A DNA stretch of 64,000 nt from Streptomyces actuosus (GTDB taxonomy: Bacteria > Actinomycetota > Actinomycetes > Streptomycetales > Streptomycetaceae): the NCBI RefSeq assembly GCF_016921115.1, contig NZ_JAFFZS010000011.1:1-64000 (forward strand), written 5' to 3'. The notes below the pieces were generated by a model. It saw nothing but the letters and a program-made list of their open reading frames with translations. It made no database searches and was not told the origin of the DNA. The translations under genes and the position numbers were made by a program. This document shows, in pieces, positions 8,595-18,365 of this stretch (its first letter is position 1; each line of letters opens with the position of its first letter).

Positions 8595-9938
8595 GTGAGC
8601 AGGTGGGGTAAGCAGCAGGACCGGCTGGTGGTTCGGGCCGTCGACGTGCTGTCGGGCGTGCTGAGCGGCGCGGCGCCGGAGCCGGCCCGCCGTGTCGTCG
8701 CCTCCCGGGCGCTGCTGGCCGTCGAGGAGTTGGTGTTCCCGCTGCACGAGGAGCTGGTGCTGGCGGAGAACGCGGACGATGCGGCCCGGGAGGCTACCGA
8801 CGAGCAGTGGGCGGACGACGCTGCGGTGCGCCGTTGGCTGACCGAGACGCTCGCCGAGCACGCCTTCTCCTACAACGAGCTCCATGAGGTGTGGGAAGAC
8901 GATCCGGATCACGTCGAGCCCCAGGGGGAGCACCCGGTGTGGGCGCTGCTGGAGCTGTCTCCCTTCGCGCGGCGCCTACGGCTGTTGCAGGAGGCGGCCG
9001 CCAAGACCGCGGTCGGCCTGGGGGGCGACGTCGGCGTCGGCGCGCACCAGATCGGGCACTGGGCGGCGGGCCGGTCCCGGCCCGTTGAGCGGGAGGCGCT
9101 GGCTCGGGCGCTGGGTGTTCATCCGGCGTGGCTGCACGCGGCGCGCGACGAGCAGCCCGATGTGCAGCTGTACCGGTTCGCGTCCTGCCCGTGCGAGAAG
9201 CCGACCGCTATGGCGCGCCTCGGGCTGGGCCGGGAGGAGCCGGACTGGTACGACAGCCCCGCCGAGCAGGCTGCCGCCGTGCACTGGTGCGGCTGCGGGC
9301 AGTCGTGGGTGAAGGACGTGGCCGGGTGGCTGCTGCCGCTTCCGCCGGGGGAGGAGCCGGCCCCGTCCTACGGGGACCGGGTCGACCTCGGCCATCCCCT
9401 CAGCCGCAGCCCCTCTGTGACACTCGACGAGCCGTGGCCGCGGGCACTGTGGCAGCCTCCGGCTGGCAGGAAGGGCCGCGCCCGCACCGCCTACCGGGTC
9501 CCCGAACTGCTCACCCGGGAGCCGCAGGCCCTGCCCGTACGGCCGGATGTCGCGCGCGTCGTCGTGCCGGAGCCGGTGTGGGGTGCCGGTTCGGCGGAGC
9601 GGCTTGCCGCGAACGCGTCGTGGTGCCGCACCTGCCGGGCCCTGGTCGACGCGCCCAAGGGGACGGCCGGCGGCCCGTGGGTTCTGCTGCACCGCAGCGA
9701 GCCGGAACGCGAGCTGAGCACCTGGACCTACCCCACCGAGAAGGACGCTCTGCACCACGGCGCCCATCTGGCCATGACGTACCTGCAGCTGGACGACGGT
9801 CCCCTCGACCGCGTGGCACTGGACCTGTTCACCGGCCAGGCGCACGCCCAGGTCATCGACCGGTTCCTCGAACTGCACCCCGAGACGACCCAGTTCGAGG
9901 TCGCCGAGCTCGTCCCCATGCGCCCTGACGAGTTCTGA
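8595..9938 (+). CDS. large hypothetical protein with HTH-like and Cys-rich segments
   Basis: A 447-residue protein of unknown function. It starts at GTG 8595 with GGAG ten bases upstream; the earlier in-frame ATG gives an Arg/Gly-rich tail without a site. A degenerate HTH is visible around residues 150-180 (HQIGHWAAGRSRPVEREALARALG). It is followed by Cys-containing segments (CPCEKP, CGCGQ, CRTC) that could bind zinc. The C-terminus is acidic. The mixture suggests a DNA-binding regulator or plasmid-type protein. Confidence 0.6.
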   Translation: MSRWGKQQDRLVVRAVDVLSGVLSGAAPEPARRVVASRALLAVEELVFPLHEELVLAENADDAAREATDEQWADDAAVRRWLTETLAEHAFSYNELHEVWEDDPDHVEPQGEHPVWALLELSPFARRLRLLQEAAAKTAVGLGGDVGVGAHQIGHWAAGRSRPVEREALARALGVHPAWLHAARDEQPDVQLYRFASCPCEKPTAMARLGLGREEPDWYDSPAEQAAAVHWCGCGQSWVKDVAGWLLPLPPGEEPAPSYGDRVDLGHPLSRSPSVTLDEPWPRALWQPPAGRKGRARTAYRVPELLTREPQALPVRPDVARVVVPEPVWGAGSAERLAANASWCRTCRALVDAPKGTAGGPWVLLHRSEPERELSTWTYPTEKDALHHGAHLAMTYLQLDDGPLDRVALDLFTGQAHAQVIDRFLELHPETTQFEVAELVPMRPDEF

Positions 9939-9976
9939 TCGCCGACGCGCTACCCCGGCCGCGCCGGGTCGGGCGG

Positions 9977-10777
9977 TCAGGCGTCAGCCGTCGTCAGCCA
10001 GGCGATCCACGCGCCGTCCTGTGCCCGGCCCAGGTGAAGGTCCGGCGTGTGATCGGCCATGCGGGCACAGATCCGGCCGTAGGCCCCGTGGCGGGCGGGG
10101 CACAGCCGGGCCAGTTCCTCGGGGGTGAGCGCCGCGAGGTCGTCGGGAAGGTTCTGGCCGGCCGCGGTCGCGCGTGCCTGGGCGCCTCGGCGACGCTCGA
10201 CGGCGTCCCGGCGCTCGGCGAGCAGGCGCAACCAGCGCAGGTCGCTGTCGTCCTGGTCGCCCGCAGGGGTGTAGAGGCACTGGCGCGCACCGTGCTCGTC
10301 GAGCTCGTCGACGACGGTCATGCCGATCGCCTCGAGCATGCGGCACGAGCCGCTGTTGGCCTTCTGGGTGACCGCGACCAGCGGGCCACCGCCGTGGACG
10401 GCGTCCGTCCACCAGCTGACGGCTGCCGCGACGGCCTCCCTGCCCAGGCCTTCGCCCCAGGCGGCGGGGAGCAGCTGGTAGGAGATTTCGGCGCGGCCCT
10501 CGCACCTGTGGTCGGCGCCGATGGTCACCAGGCCGATCGGCCGCTGGTCGGCGACGCGGACGACGGTGAAGGCGCCGGCCGTCGTTGGGTAGGCGGCCTG
10601 CCGGGCGGCGACGCGATCCTCCGTGACCGGACCGCCGAGATGCGCGCGCACCCGGTCGTCGGTCAACAACTCGCTTACCAGGGGGCCGTCTTCCCGGGTG
10701 ACCGGCCGCAGGAGGAGACGGTCGGTGCGCAACTGGGCGGGCCAGACACGGTCCAGGGCGGTGTCGACAGAATCCAT
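9977..10777 (-). CDS. GNAT N-acetyltransferase (RimJ/RimL-like)
   Basis: A 266-residue protein whose first 170 residues form a RimJ/RimL-type acetyltransferase. The features are the entry LRTDRLLLRPVTREDGPL, the IGLVTIGADHR strand, the acetyl-CoA loop WGEGLGREAVAAAV, and NSGSCRMLEAIGM near the end of the fold. These enzymes acetylate protein N-termini or small amines. The C-terminal 95 residues are an added Ala/Arg-rich helical part. The ATG at 10777 is preferred because AAGGAAGG sits nine bases upstream, whereas an upstream GTG overlaps that site. Confidence 0.8.
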   Translation of the reverse strand: MDSVDTALDRVWPAQLRTDRLLLRPVTREDGPLVSELLTDDRVRAHLGGPVTEDRVAARQAAYPTTAGAFTVVRVADQRPIGLVTIGADHRCEGRAEISYQLLPAAWGEGLGREAVAAAVSWWTDAVHGGGPLVAVTQKANSGSCRMLEAIGMTVVDELDEHGARQCLYTPAGDQDDSDLRWLRLLAERRDAVERRRGAQARATAAGQNLPDDLAALTPEELARLCPARHGAYGRICARMADHTPDLHLGRAQDGAWIAWLTTADA

Positions 10778-10842
10778 GGCGCTCACCCTTCCTTGAGCCG
10801 AGCATCGCCGTGCGGGATTCGCCCGCTACAGTCACGCGGCAG

Positions 10843-10875
10843 GGGGCCGGAGCCACTGACATTGGCTCCGGCCCC
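10843..10875 (-). terminator. strong hairpin terminator
   Basis: A perfect 12-bp stem (GGGGCCGGAGCC pairing with GGCTCCGGCCCC) with a 9-base loop. It lies 23 bases after the stop of the 464-residue gene on the minus strand and before the GNAT gene. No U-tract follows, as is common in Streptomyces. Confidence 0.75.
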
Positions 10876-10897
10876 TGTGTCTGGCGGCGAAAACGGG

Positions 10898-12292
10898 TCA
10901 GTCGGTATCCTCGCGCGGTTCGAGCAGGGCGAAGTACGTCTCACGCTGCTGCTCGGTCAGCTCGCCGTCGAGCGAGAGCGCCGACCTCAGGGCGCTCAGG
11001 GTGTCCGCCGCCGGCATCTTCCACGTCTTGTGGGCCTGGCGCTGGATCTCCCCGATGGTGGCGTACGCCTCGCCGGGGAAGCACCGGATGTACCAGTCGA
11101 GCAACTTGCCCACCGAGGGCGTCAGGTTGAGGTGCCACCACTCCGGGGACGCCTCACCATCCGTGGCATCCTCGTCGTCGGCGAACATCTCGACGGTTTC
11201 GGCGAAGTCGTGCAGCACCGCTGCCCGCACGGTGCGCCCGAGGTGTTCAGTGGGGACGATCTGGTCGAGGCCGGCGGCCACCGACCAGGCGAGCTCGCCC
11301 GCGATCTGGGTGACGGACTCCTTGTTGCGGTGGCGCAGCACCCACCGCTTGCGCACGTCGGGCCGGTCGTACAGGGCGTGCTGGAAGTCGGCGGCGAACC
11401 GGTCGCGCACCTCGGCCGCCCCGGGCGAGAGGGCGTCACGGTCGCCGGCGGACATGGCCTCTCCGACGCCCGTGTAGGAGCGCTTGCGGGCCTCCACCCA
11501 GTCATCGGCCACCGCGCGGGCCCACTGGTCGCGACCGCCGACGACGGCCTGCGGGCGCGGGACCTCGCTGTTGCCGCGTGAGATGTAGGCCCGCAGCGTC
11601 GAGGCGGTGATGCCGCCCAGCTCCGCCATCTCCGGTGCGCCGATGAGCTGCGCCCCCGTCAGCTCGGGGCTGGAGACGTCGACCACGCACCGCTCCAGCG
11701 GCAGGGCACCGTCCTGCTCCTGGTGGTGCTTTGCCCACAGCGCCAGGTGTTCGAGCCAGTTGTCCGGCCGCGGGGCGTCCGGGTCGAAGGTGGCCACCTT
11801 GCTGACGTAGGCCTTGGCCGGGTCGGCGCGGCCGTCGAGCATGTCGGAGGCGGTGACGGTGACGGCCATGCGGGCCTTGCGCTTCTCGTAATCCTGGGCG
11901 ACGGGGTCCCAGACCTGGCCGGGCCGGTACCACGTATCACCGTTCCACCAGTAGCCGCCGGCGCGGAACAGCAGCACCTCGCCGTCCCACTCGGTGTGCA
12001 GGCCGGAGGTCTCGCCGTCCCGCACGAGCAGCACGGTCCGGCCGTGGTCGGGGTGGTAGCGCACCGCCCAGCCGAGCGCGTGGTTGAGCGGGTCAGTGGT
12101 GAAGGCCCGCCAGCTCTTGTCGGAGCGGTCCCTGTCGAAGCGGCCCCACATGCCCGGGCCCCGGTTGCGGCCGATGGCCTCGATGGCCTCCGGCCCCTCG
12201 TCGAGCGGGAGGTGGGAGTCGTCGATGAAGGGCAGGCCCGGCACCGGATGATCGGTGCGCAGGCCGTTGGCGAGCGGAAGAACGTGATTCAA
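10898..12292 (-). CDS. hypothetical protein with excisionase-like HTH segment
   Basis: A 464-residue protein of unknown function. It begins at a TTG (12292) with GAGGAA eight bases upstream. The middle, about residues 220-265, resembles a MerR/excisionase-like winged helix: EMAELGGITASTLRAYISRG followed by a basic strand and WARAVADDWVEARK. The C-terminal 180 residues are helical and His/Asp/Glu containing. It is probably a DNA-binding protein. A pair of perfect dyads lies 17-43 bases upstream of its start, which would suit autoregulation. Confidence 0.6.
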   Translation of the reverse strand: MNHVLPLANGLRTDHPVPGLPFIDDSHLPLDEGPEAIEAIGRNRGPGMWGRFDRDRSDKSWRAFTTDPLNHALGWAVRYHPDHGRTVLLVRDGETSGLHTEWDGEVLLFRAGGYWWNGDTWYRPGQVWDPVAQDYEKRKARMAVTVTASDMLDGRADPAKAYVSKVATFDPDAPRPDNWLEHLALWAKHHQEQDGALPLERCVVDVSSPELTGAQLIGAPEMAELGGITASTLRAYISRGNSEVPRPQAVVGGRDQWARAVADDWVEARKRSYTGVGEAMSAGDRDALSPGAAEVRDRFAADFQHALYDRPDVRKRWVLRHRNKESVTQIAGELAWSVAAGLDQIVPTEHLGRTVRAAVLHDFAETVEMFADDEDATDGEASPEWWHLNLTPSVGKLLDWYIRCFPGEAYATIGEIQRQAHKTWKMPAADTLSALRSALSLDGELTEQQRETYFALLEPREDTD

Positions 12293-12308
12293 GGCTGATT
12301 CCTCGTTT

Positions 12309-12335
12309 CACTTCAAGTGCTGCACTCCTTGTGCA
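12309..12335 (-). promoter_or_regulatory. tandem palindromes, candidate operator
   Basis: Two palindromes lie side by side: CACTT-c-AAGTG at 12309-12319 and TGCAC-N5-GTGCA at 12321-12335. They are just upstream of the TTG start of the 464-residue gene and on the path to the divergent gene at 12529. Arrangement and position suit a repressor site; the cognate protein is not known. Confidence 0.5.
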
Positions 12336-12528
12336 TCACTGATGTTGTCTCCCTTATACATGTGCGGCAACCCTCTTCGTGCAGCCGTTTCCAGCCAACC
12401 TCACAGCCAGTCGTCCGGGAACCGCTTACAGAGGTGACCGCGTCGGATACCTTCCTCTCTCATCCAACGCGACGGACAGGACACGACGACTCGTCGCAGC
12501 GCGTCACGACAGGAAGGAAAGCCAGCCC

Positions 12529-12954
12529 GTGCTCGAGTACTTCGCCCATGACGAGCCCCGCCCCGCCCCGTTCAACGCCGACGAGCTCAAGCCGGAGCAC
12601 GCCAAGGCCATCGGTGCCTTCCTGGACGAGCGCGTGAAGGAACTCCGTGCAAAGCATCCTGCGGGCAGCCCCGAGGAACGCGCGGCCCGCGCCTTGAAGG
12701 AAGCCGTTGGCGTGCACCTCGACGCGCTCAACGAGTGCTTCGAGGATGAGGAGCCCGACACCCTCCAGGCGCGTAAGACGTCCTGGAACCGGCTGGTGTT
12801 CATTGTCTGGCCTTGGGAGGGAACGGAGGGATACGACGCCTACCAGTGGCGGCTGGTCCGCCACCTTGACGCCGACGCCGCGGTCGAGAGCGCCCGCCGT
12901 CTGCTCGCCACCCGCCAGGAGGTCGCGGACAAGAAGCGTGCCGAGCGGCAATAG
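12529..12954 (+). CDS. hypothetical protein
   Basis: A 141-residue charged, mainly helical protein. The GTG at 12529 (VLEYFAHDEP) follows GGAAGGAAAG. Features are an acidic N-terminus, a central helical part (ALKEAVGVHLDALNECFEDE) and a short hydrophobic strand (WNRLVFIVWPWEG). The function is unknown. It is divergent from the 464-residue gene and shares its regulatory region with the tandem palindromes. Confidence 0.6.
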   Translation: MLEYFAHDEPRPAPFNADELKPEHAKAIGAFLDERVKELRAKHPAGSPEERAARALKEAVGVHLDALNECFEDEEPDTLQARKTSWNRLVFIVWPWEGTEGYDAYQWRLVRHLDADAAVESARRLLATRQEVADKKRAERQ

Positions 12955-13138
12955 CCACGGCCACCCGGCACCTCGGGCCGCTCAGAGCCAACCGTTACGG
13001 CGGACGGGGCCCACTGCGGGCTGAGAGTCACCAGATAGAGGCGGCGACGTGGCGTTTGCAGGGGACGCGATGATGCGGGGCCCTGTACCCCTTGAGCGCT
13101 CTGAGCTTCGGCCGGAAAGGACCATGCCCGCAGCCGGT

Positions 13139-13561
13139 TCAGGCGGCTGGACGGACGTCTTCCTGCTCGAGGGGCGCGCCTTCCGGAACGGCGCCCTTCG
13201 CGTGCTTGAGGGCCTGCCGTGCGGCGACCATGTCTGGGCCCTTGATGCCCTCCTGTTCGCAGTGCGCCCACCAGGTGTGGCACTGCACCAGCGCCGTGGC
13301 GGCGCGCAGTTCCTCCATGAGCCGGTCGAACTTGTTGGCCTCGTCGGGCGTCCAGCCGGGCGACGCGGGTCGGCCGCACCGTTCCCTTCCCTGCTCCGTC
13401 TCGTCTGGCCAGCCGGCATGAGGTTCACGGGACCAGGGGAGCGTCGCCTGGTGGGCGCGGAGAGCGGCGTACAGCTCCGTCACCTGGCGCTGGGCCGCGA
13501 CCAGGTCGGCGGGGAAGTTCCGCGGGTCGAACGGGCCCGGTTCTGGTGCGGGGGTACTCAT
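13139..13561 (-). CDS. hypothetical protein
   Basis: A 140-residue helical protein starting at the ATG at 13561 (MSTPAPEPGPF); longer in-frame starts give Arg/Ser-rich noise. It contains a probable amphipathic helix (ANKFDRLMEELRAATALVQC) and a WWAHCEQEG motif. I do not recognise the family. It is convergent with the preceding plus-strand gene. Confidence 0.6.
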   Translation of the reverse strand: MSTPAPEPGPFDPRNFPADLVAAQRQVTELYAALRAHQATLPWSREPHAGWPDETEQGRERCGRPASPGWTPDEANKFDRLMEELRAATALVQCHTWWAHCEQEGIKGPDMVAARQALKHAKGAVPEGAPLEQEDVRPAA

Positions 13562-13775
13562 GCTTCGGAGCTTAGTTCGACCGGCTGACAAACCTCCGCC
13601 AGCGCGCGACCGTGCATCTGACCGCTTCATCCCGGCTCGGGTCGAGCGGAAGCGGGGCGGGTCCCTCCTTGGTTCTTCAGCACGAGGGGCCCGCCATGCT
13701 CTTCCAGGCAGGAAGGTGCGATGCGCTGCTCATGATGCCCCCGGCTTCAGCAGGCGGGTAAGGGCCCTCACGTTG

Positions 13776-15137
13776 TCATTTGCCTCGGGCTGCGAGCAGT
13801 TGGGCTCGGGTGTAGGTCACCGTGCCGGGGGCGTCGCGCAGGAGCTCGAACAGCGCTCGCGGTGCCGCGGGATCGTCGGGACGTACCGCGGGGGCGGAGA
13901 TGTCGTCGAGGAGGACATCGACGAGGCGGGCGAGGGTGAGGCAGCCGTTGCCCGAGTAGCCGTAGCCGATGCCCCAGCCGTCCCGTTCGGGTGCCAGCCA
14001 CAAGGTCTGGTCTTCGGTACGGATCCAGCAGATCCCGGCGCTGAGGACGAGGGCCGCGAGCGGCGAGCGGGTCGGCAGGCGCTGCAGTGTGCAGGTGGAC
14101 AGGTCCGTAGCGCCAGTGTCCGGGTCGCGCTGCAGCACGGGGACGCCGGCGACGGGATCGTGGAGGAGGACGTCGCTGTCGGCACGGCGGTCGTTGTCCA
14201 GCAGGACCTTCTCCAGGACGGTCGGTGGTTGGTCGGCATCTGCCGGGACCAGGCGCCTGGCCCACTCACGGGCGGTGGCGCAGGCCTCCGGCCGCACGCT
14301 GACCACAGCTCCGGTGTGCCAGTCCCGGCCACCGTCCCAGCGCTGCGCGAAGGCAGCGACCCGGTGGGCGAGAACGTCGCGGCGTTCGGTGATGCTCAGC
14401 CAGCCGGCGCGGCGGACCATCTCCGTCGGCTCCTCTGGGGCGGGGCGCAGCAGCGAGGCCGGTACCGCGCCAAGGACAAGGTGGGCACCGTCGCCGCCGT
14501 CGGCCGCGTTCTTGCGCAGTTCGGCGATGTAGCGGGTGGTCGACGAGTGGCCGCGGTGGCGGACTTCGCGAGCGAGGTACCAGCACAGCTCGGCCGCCGG
14601 GGACCCGTCCGGCTCGTCCGCAGCGAGCTCCGTCAACGCCGTGACTGGGGTGGCGATGTCATGCGCGGGCACCACCGCCGGTGGGGCGCCCGGCCGCCAG
14701 GCGGCGATCGAGTCACGGTCGCGCAGCGCGTGGAACCAGTACGGCGCCGGCTGTCCGAGAAGGGCCGCCAGCTCGGCCCATGTTGTGTAGTACGGCTGGT
14801 CGCCCCCGTCAACGTCATAGGCCTGGAGGTCAGGCACCCAGGGTTGGTTCACTTGGGTGCTGGTCTGTGCCACGACCACGCACGCGTATCTGTCGGCCAG
14901 GCGTGCACCGTGGTGTCGGCGCAGGGCACTGGTGACGGTCTTGGGGGCGGCGTTGCCGTCGACCAGCGAGTGCACAAGCGCGACGCCGCCGCGGTCGGTG
15001 TCCCACCGCAGCACCGCGTAACGGTCGATGAACTCCGCCCGGTCGAACACGGCTTTTCCTGCAGGCTGTTGGAGCCATTGCTGCTGGTTCGCATGGCCGT
15101 TGCCGTCGTCCGGTGCGTTCCGTGTGAACAGCGTCAT
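13776..15137 (-). CDS. hypothetical protein
   Basis: A 453-residue soluble protein of unknown function. The ATG at 15137 has a strong GGGGAGGGG site. It contains several Trp/Tyr-rich segments (AYDVDGGDQPYYTTWAELAA, LCWYLAREVRHRG) and a late CWIRTEDQTLWLAPERDGWG strand region, but no catalytic or DNA-binding motif I can name. It lies downstream of cas3 in the same direction, separated by 468 bases. Confidence 0.6.
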   Translation of the reverse strand: MTLFTRNAPDDGNGHANQQQWLQQPAGKAVFDRAEFIDRYAVLRWDTDRGGVALVHSLVDGNAAPKTVTSALRRHHGARLADRYACVVVAQTSTQVNQPWVPDLQAYDVDGGDQPYYTTWAELAALLGQPAPYWFHALRDRDSIAAWRPGAPPAVVPAHDIATPVTALTELAADEPDGSPAAELCWYLAREVRHRGHSSTTRYIAELRKNAADGGDGAHLVLGAVPASLLRPAPEEPTEMVRRAGWLSITERRDVLAHRVAAFAQRWDGGRDWHTGAVVSVRPEACATAREWARRLVPADADQPPTVLEKVLLDNDRRADSDVLLHDPVAGVPVLQRDPDTGATDLSTCTLQRLPTRSPLAALVLSAGICWIRTEDQTLWLAPERDGWGIGYGYSGNGCLTLARLVDVLLDDISAPAVRPDDPAAPRALFELLRDAPGTVTYTRAQLLAARGK

Positions 15138-15605
15138 GCCGTCCCCTCCCCAAGACCGTCAGCACATCCCCCTGGCCGGTAGACCAGCCCGGATTGTCTG
15201 CCGCCCCCACTCTGCCCGGCGTTGCGGCCCGGCACCCGTGAAGCACGAGAACCGGACATGGCTGACACCTGACCGCCCGACTGTTCGGCATTGAAGCCTT
15301 GCGGTACACCCACCCGCTTGGTGTCGTGGCGCGAACGAGTATCGCCGGTACGGAAGGGAGGGGACCGGCATGCTCCTCGGCGGCCGTCTTGCCCATGCAG
15401 AGCGGCTGTTGCAAGGCCGTAGAGTCGTGGGGTCAGGCTCCGGGGTGAGTGCCGTCGGGTCGTCCGACAGGCCCGGGCGCCCTTGCCGTCGGCTTGGGCT
15501 TGACCGGTGGATCTCACCTGGAGTTGCAGGCTGCCGAGTGACAAGCAGGTGCTGGTGGTCTTCACTCCAGGGAATCCAGCACAATCGGCCGCTGCCGTCA
15601 TTGAT
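15138..15605. other. 468-base gap with no supported gene
   Basis: It lies between the 3' end of cas3 and the 453-residue gene. Short open frames occur on both strands, but none has a ribosome binding site or coding character. No clear terminator or attachment site is visible. Confidence 0.5.
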
Positions 15606-18365
15606 TCATCGGGCGGCAGAACGGACCAGACCGAGGACCGGGTCGAGACGAAGGATGTGTCGTTCTGTCCGTCGGCCCTGAATACGCCCGTCAGGCAGTA
15701 CCCGGTGAGGCAGCAGACGCAGCTCGCGGGCGAGCGGAGTCTTGTTCCACTCCGTGGGCGGGGCGGTGTCGGGGTCGTCGGGTAGATACGTTGCGGGAGC
15801 CGGGATGCTGAGACGGGCGAGATTGGCGACCTGTTCGCGGGTCAGCCGCTTGTGCCCAGGGGCTGGCATGGGCAGGGGGCAGCTGCGCTGGGGGTCGAGC
15901 CAGTAGGTGGCGTCGTCTGCGCGGTAGACGGGCAGCAGCCGTGCCGAGTCGGCGCCGAGGCGGGTGGTGAGCAGGTCGGGGTCGAGGTCGCGGTCGGTGA
16001 TCGGGTAGAGGTCAGTGAGGGTGTCGGGGGCGGGTATGGCAGCGGTGTCAGCGGCCGCAGCGTATGCGGCATCCTGGCCAGCGCGCCGGTGGTCGTCGTG
16101 CAGAGCTTGTTCGGCGAGGGTGTTCAGGTCCGCGTAGACGGTTTCGATCATGGGGGTGACGGCGTCCGGGATGGCGACGGATATGTCAGCCTTCTCGGCG
16201 AGCAGGTCGCGGGTCCGGCGCAACAGGGCCTGGTCGTAGACGTTCCCCCACGCTGGTGGTGGCAGCTCCCCGGCGGGTGTCAAGACGACTAGGCGTGGGG
16301 CGGGTGCCCAGGCGGGACGGTGCCCGCGGCCGGCGAGGGAGTGGCGGTGTCCGCGGCCGGCGCGCTGAAGGAGCTGGGCGAGGGGTGCGAGGTCGGTGAT
16401 GACGAGGTCGAAGTCGACGTCGAGGGACTGCTCGGCGACCTGAGTGGTCACCACGATCCACGGCTCGCGCGGTCGGCGGGCGCGAGGGCCGAGGAGAGCG
16501 AGGAGTCGGCGGGTGATGTCCTCGCGCTGCCATTGCGGCATGCGGGCGTGGAGCAGCAGGAGCTTCGGGGTGCGGGTGCCGGAGCGGGCGGCGAGGGCTT
16601 GGTAGGTGGCCTGAGCGTCAGGAACGGTGTTGCAGACGATGAGGACGGCGCCGGGGTCTTCACTGGCGTCGTAGAGCGGGGCGAGGGTTCGCCTCAGCTG
16701 TGTGGCGCGTCCGTCGGGGGCGCTGGGGTCATGGGTGTGGCGCACGAGGTGCTGGTCGACGCCGAGAAAGTGCGCGCGGGCGCTGGGGATCGTGCCAGAG
16801 TCGGTCACGACGCCGGTGGTCGAGTCCGCGAACAGCCAGCCTGGGTAGGCCGGGTCGACGGGCTGTGGGGTGGTGTGGCCGGCGCCCTGGAGGTAGGCGT
16901 GGACCAGGCGCTCGGCGAGGTGGCCGGCGAGGGTCGCGGACAGCAGTACGACGGGAGCGCCGAAGTGGCCGAGCCACTGGAGCAGGCGGACAGTGAGGGC
17001 GTGGCCGAAGGCGTCGTAGGCGTGGGCCTCGTCGATGATCACGGTTTTGCCGGACAGGCCGAGCCAGCGCAGGGTGTTGAATCGCATGGGCAGGCAGGCC
17101 ATCGCGGCCTGGTCCCAGGTGCCGACTGCTGCGCCGGCGGCCAGGCCGAGGTGCTTGCGGCGCATGAAGTCGCCCGCCGTCGTGGACACCCCGTCGTCGG
17201 AGAGTTCGGTGTCGGGGGCGTCCGTGGAGTATGCCTCCTTCAGCCAGGCCATTCCGTGCAGCAGAGTCACTGGAGTGTCGGCGGCCGCGGCACGGCGTAC
17301 GTAGGTGCGTACGCGGTCCCACATCGCATCGGTCGTGGCCATCGTCGGCAGCAGGACCGCGAGGCCGGGGTGGCCGGCCGCCGCGCCGAGCAGGCGGGCG
17401 CCGAAGAGTCCCGTCTCCGTCTTACCGTCACCGGTGGGTGCGGTCACCAGCAAAATCCCTGGTCCGGTCACGAGGCCGGGCAGGCGGGCGCCGATGTCGG
17501 CCTGCAGCGGGTACGGGTGGGTGATCTCCGGGAAGACGTCCGAGAACCGGGTCGCAGGCGCCCACTGTGGTGCCGCAAGCTGCAACTTCTCCACGGCTGG
17601 GCTCGCAGCGGCGAGGGCCCGCTGGAAGTGGGCCTCCCAGTCCTCATCTGCGGCAGCCAGCCAGCCGCTTTGCCGCGCCGACACCCACTGGTGCCTGGAC
17701 GCGATCCAGTCCGCGAGCACCACCAGCCCGGTCACCAGCACCGCCGCTCCCGCAGGCGCCACCCGCGCCGGCGCAGCAGGGCGTCCGCACGCCCGGTGCA
17801 CGACGTCCACCAAAGCGGCCCGCTGCTCCTGCCATCCCGTCGCCGTCCCGATGCGCGGCTCCGTCTTCTCCGGGTGCCGCAGCGTCACCCGGTCCAGCAT
17901 GGAGCCGTAGACGCCGTGATGTCCTCCAAGGATCTGCGCCACCTGATGCGCCACCGACTTCCCCGGACGCGACGCAACGTCGTACCCGAAGTCGGCCAGG
18001 ATGGACGGCAGAACGAGATGTGTCACCCGTTCATGACGTACGGAACCCTCGTTCATCCACCCTGCCGGGGATGCGAATTCTTTCCGCTGCAGGAACTCCG
18101 GTTCCGGGCCCGTCGGGGATGCCTGGAAAGAAGGGCAGCACTTCCCCAGGTCATGGAGACCAGCCCAGAACGCCACCAGAGCACGCGTCTGGCACTCCGG
18201 AACCCCGAATGATTCGGCTATAAATCTACGCTGACCTGCCGAAAGGTGAACATTCCACAGCAGCATGGCGACTGCCGCAGTATCCAGCAAATGGCACCCC
18301 AGCGGATACGGAGCCGGAAGCTCATCGAACTTTCCCCACACACAGGAACACACATCAGACTTCAT
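15606..18365 (-). CDS. cas3: CRISPR-associated helicase/nuclease Cas3 (type I-E)
   Basis: A 919-residue Cas3 that degrades DNA recruited by Cascade. The N-terminal HD nuclease shows LHDLGK (HD at residues 71-72) and LGGHHGVYGS. The helicase follows: Walker A APTGDGKTETG near residue 310, IIDEAHAYD near 440, LLSATLAG, then TTQVAEQSLDVDFD and LLQRAGRGHRH. Nothing is missing, so it should be active. The ATG at 18365 is preferred to a GTG three codons earlier because GAGG sits eight bases before it. Unusually, it lies beyond the far end of the array on the same strand, not at the head of the Cascade operon. It must use its own promoter or transcription that has crossed the whole array. Confidence 0.95.
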   Translation of the reverse strand: MKSDVCSCVWGKFDELPAPYPLGCHLLDTAAVAMLLWNVHLSAGQRRFIAESFGVPECQTRALVAFWAGLHDLGKCCPSFQASPTGPEPEFLQRKEFASPAGWMNEGSVRHERVTHLVLPSILADFGYDVASRPGKSVAHQVAQILGGHHGVYGSMLDRVTLRHPEKTEPRIGTATGWQEQRAALVDVVHRACGRPAAPARVAPAGAAVLVTGLVVLADWIASRHQWVSARQSGWLAAADEDWEAHFQRALAAASPAVEKLQLAAPQWAPATRFSDVFPEITHPYPLQADIGARLPGLVTGPGILLVTAPTGDGKTETGLFGARLLGAAAGHPGLAVLLPTMATTDAMWDRVRTYVRRAAAADTPVTLLHGMAWLKEAYSTDAPDTELSDDGVSTTAGDFMRRKHLGLAAGAAVGTWDQAAMACLPMRFNTLRWLGLSGKTVIIDEAHAYDAFGHALTVRLLQWLGHFGAPVVLLSATLAGHLAERLVHAYLQGAGHTTPQPVDPAYPGWLFADSTTGVVTDSGTIPSARAHFLGVDQHLVRHTHDPSAPDGRATQLRRTLAPLYDASEDPGAVLIVCNTVPDAQATYQALAARSGTRTPKLLLLHARMPQWQREDITRRLLALLGPRARRPREPWIVVTTQVAEQSLDVDFDLVITDLAPLAQLLQRAGRGHRHSLAGRGHRPAWAPAPRLVVLTPAGELPPPAWGNVYDQALLRRTRDLLAEKADISVAIPDAVTPMIETVYADLNTLAEQALHDDHRRAGQDAAYAAAADTAAIPAPDTLTDLYPITDRDLDPDLLTTRLGADSARLLPVYRADDATYWLDPQRSCPLPMPAPGHKRLTREQVANLARLSIPAPATYLPDDPDTAPPTEWNKTPLARELRLLPHRVLPDGRIQGRRTERHILRLDPVLGLVRSAAR

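Noticed and set aside
15134..15601. 155-residue minus-strand frame downstream of cas3
   Set aside because: Ser/Arg-rich composition, no ribosome binding site, and overlapped by equally poor frames.
16320..18212. 630-residue open frame opposite cas3
   Set aside because: Gly/Val/Glu-rich shadow of cas3 codons; cas3 motifs are unmistakable on the other strand.
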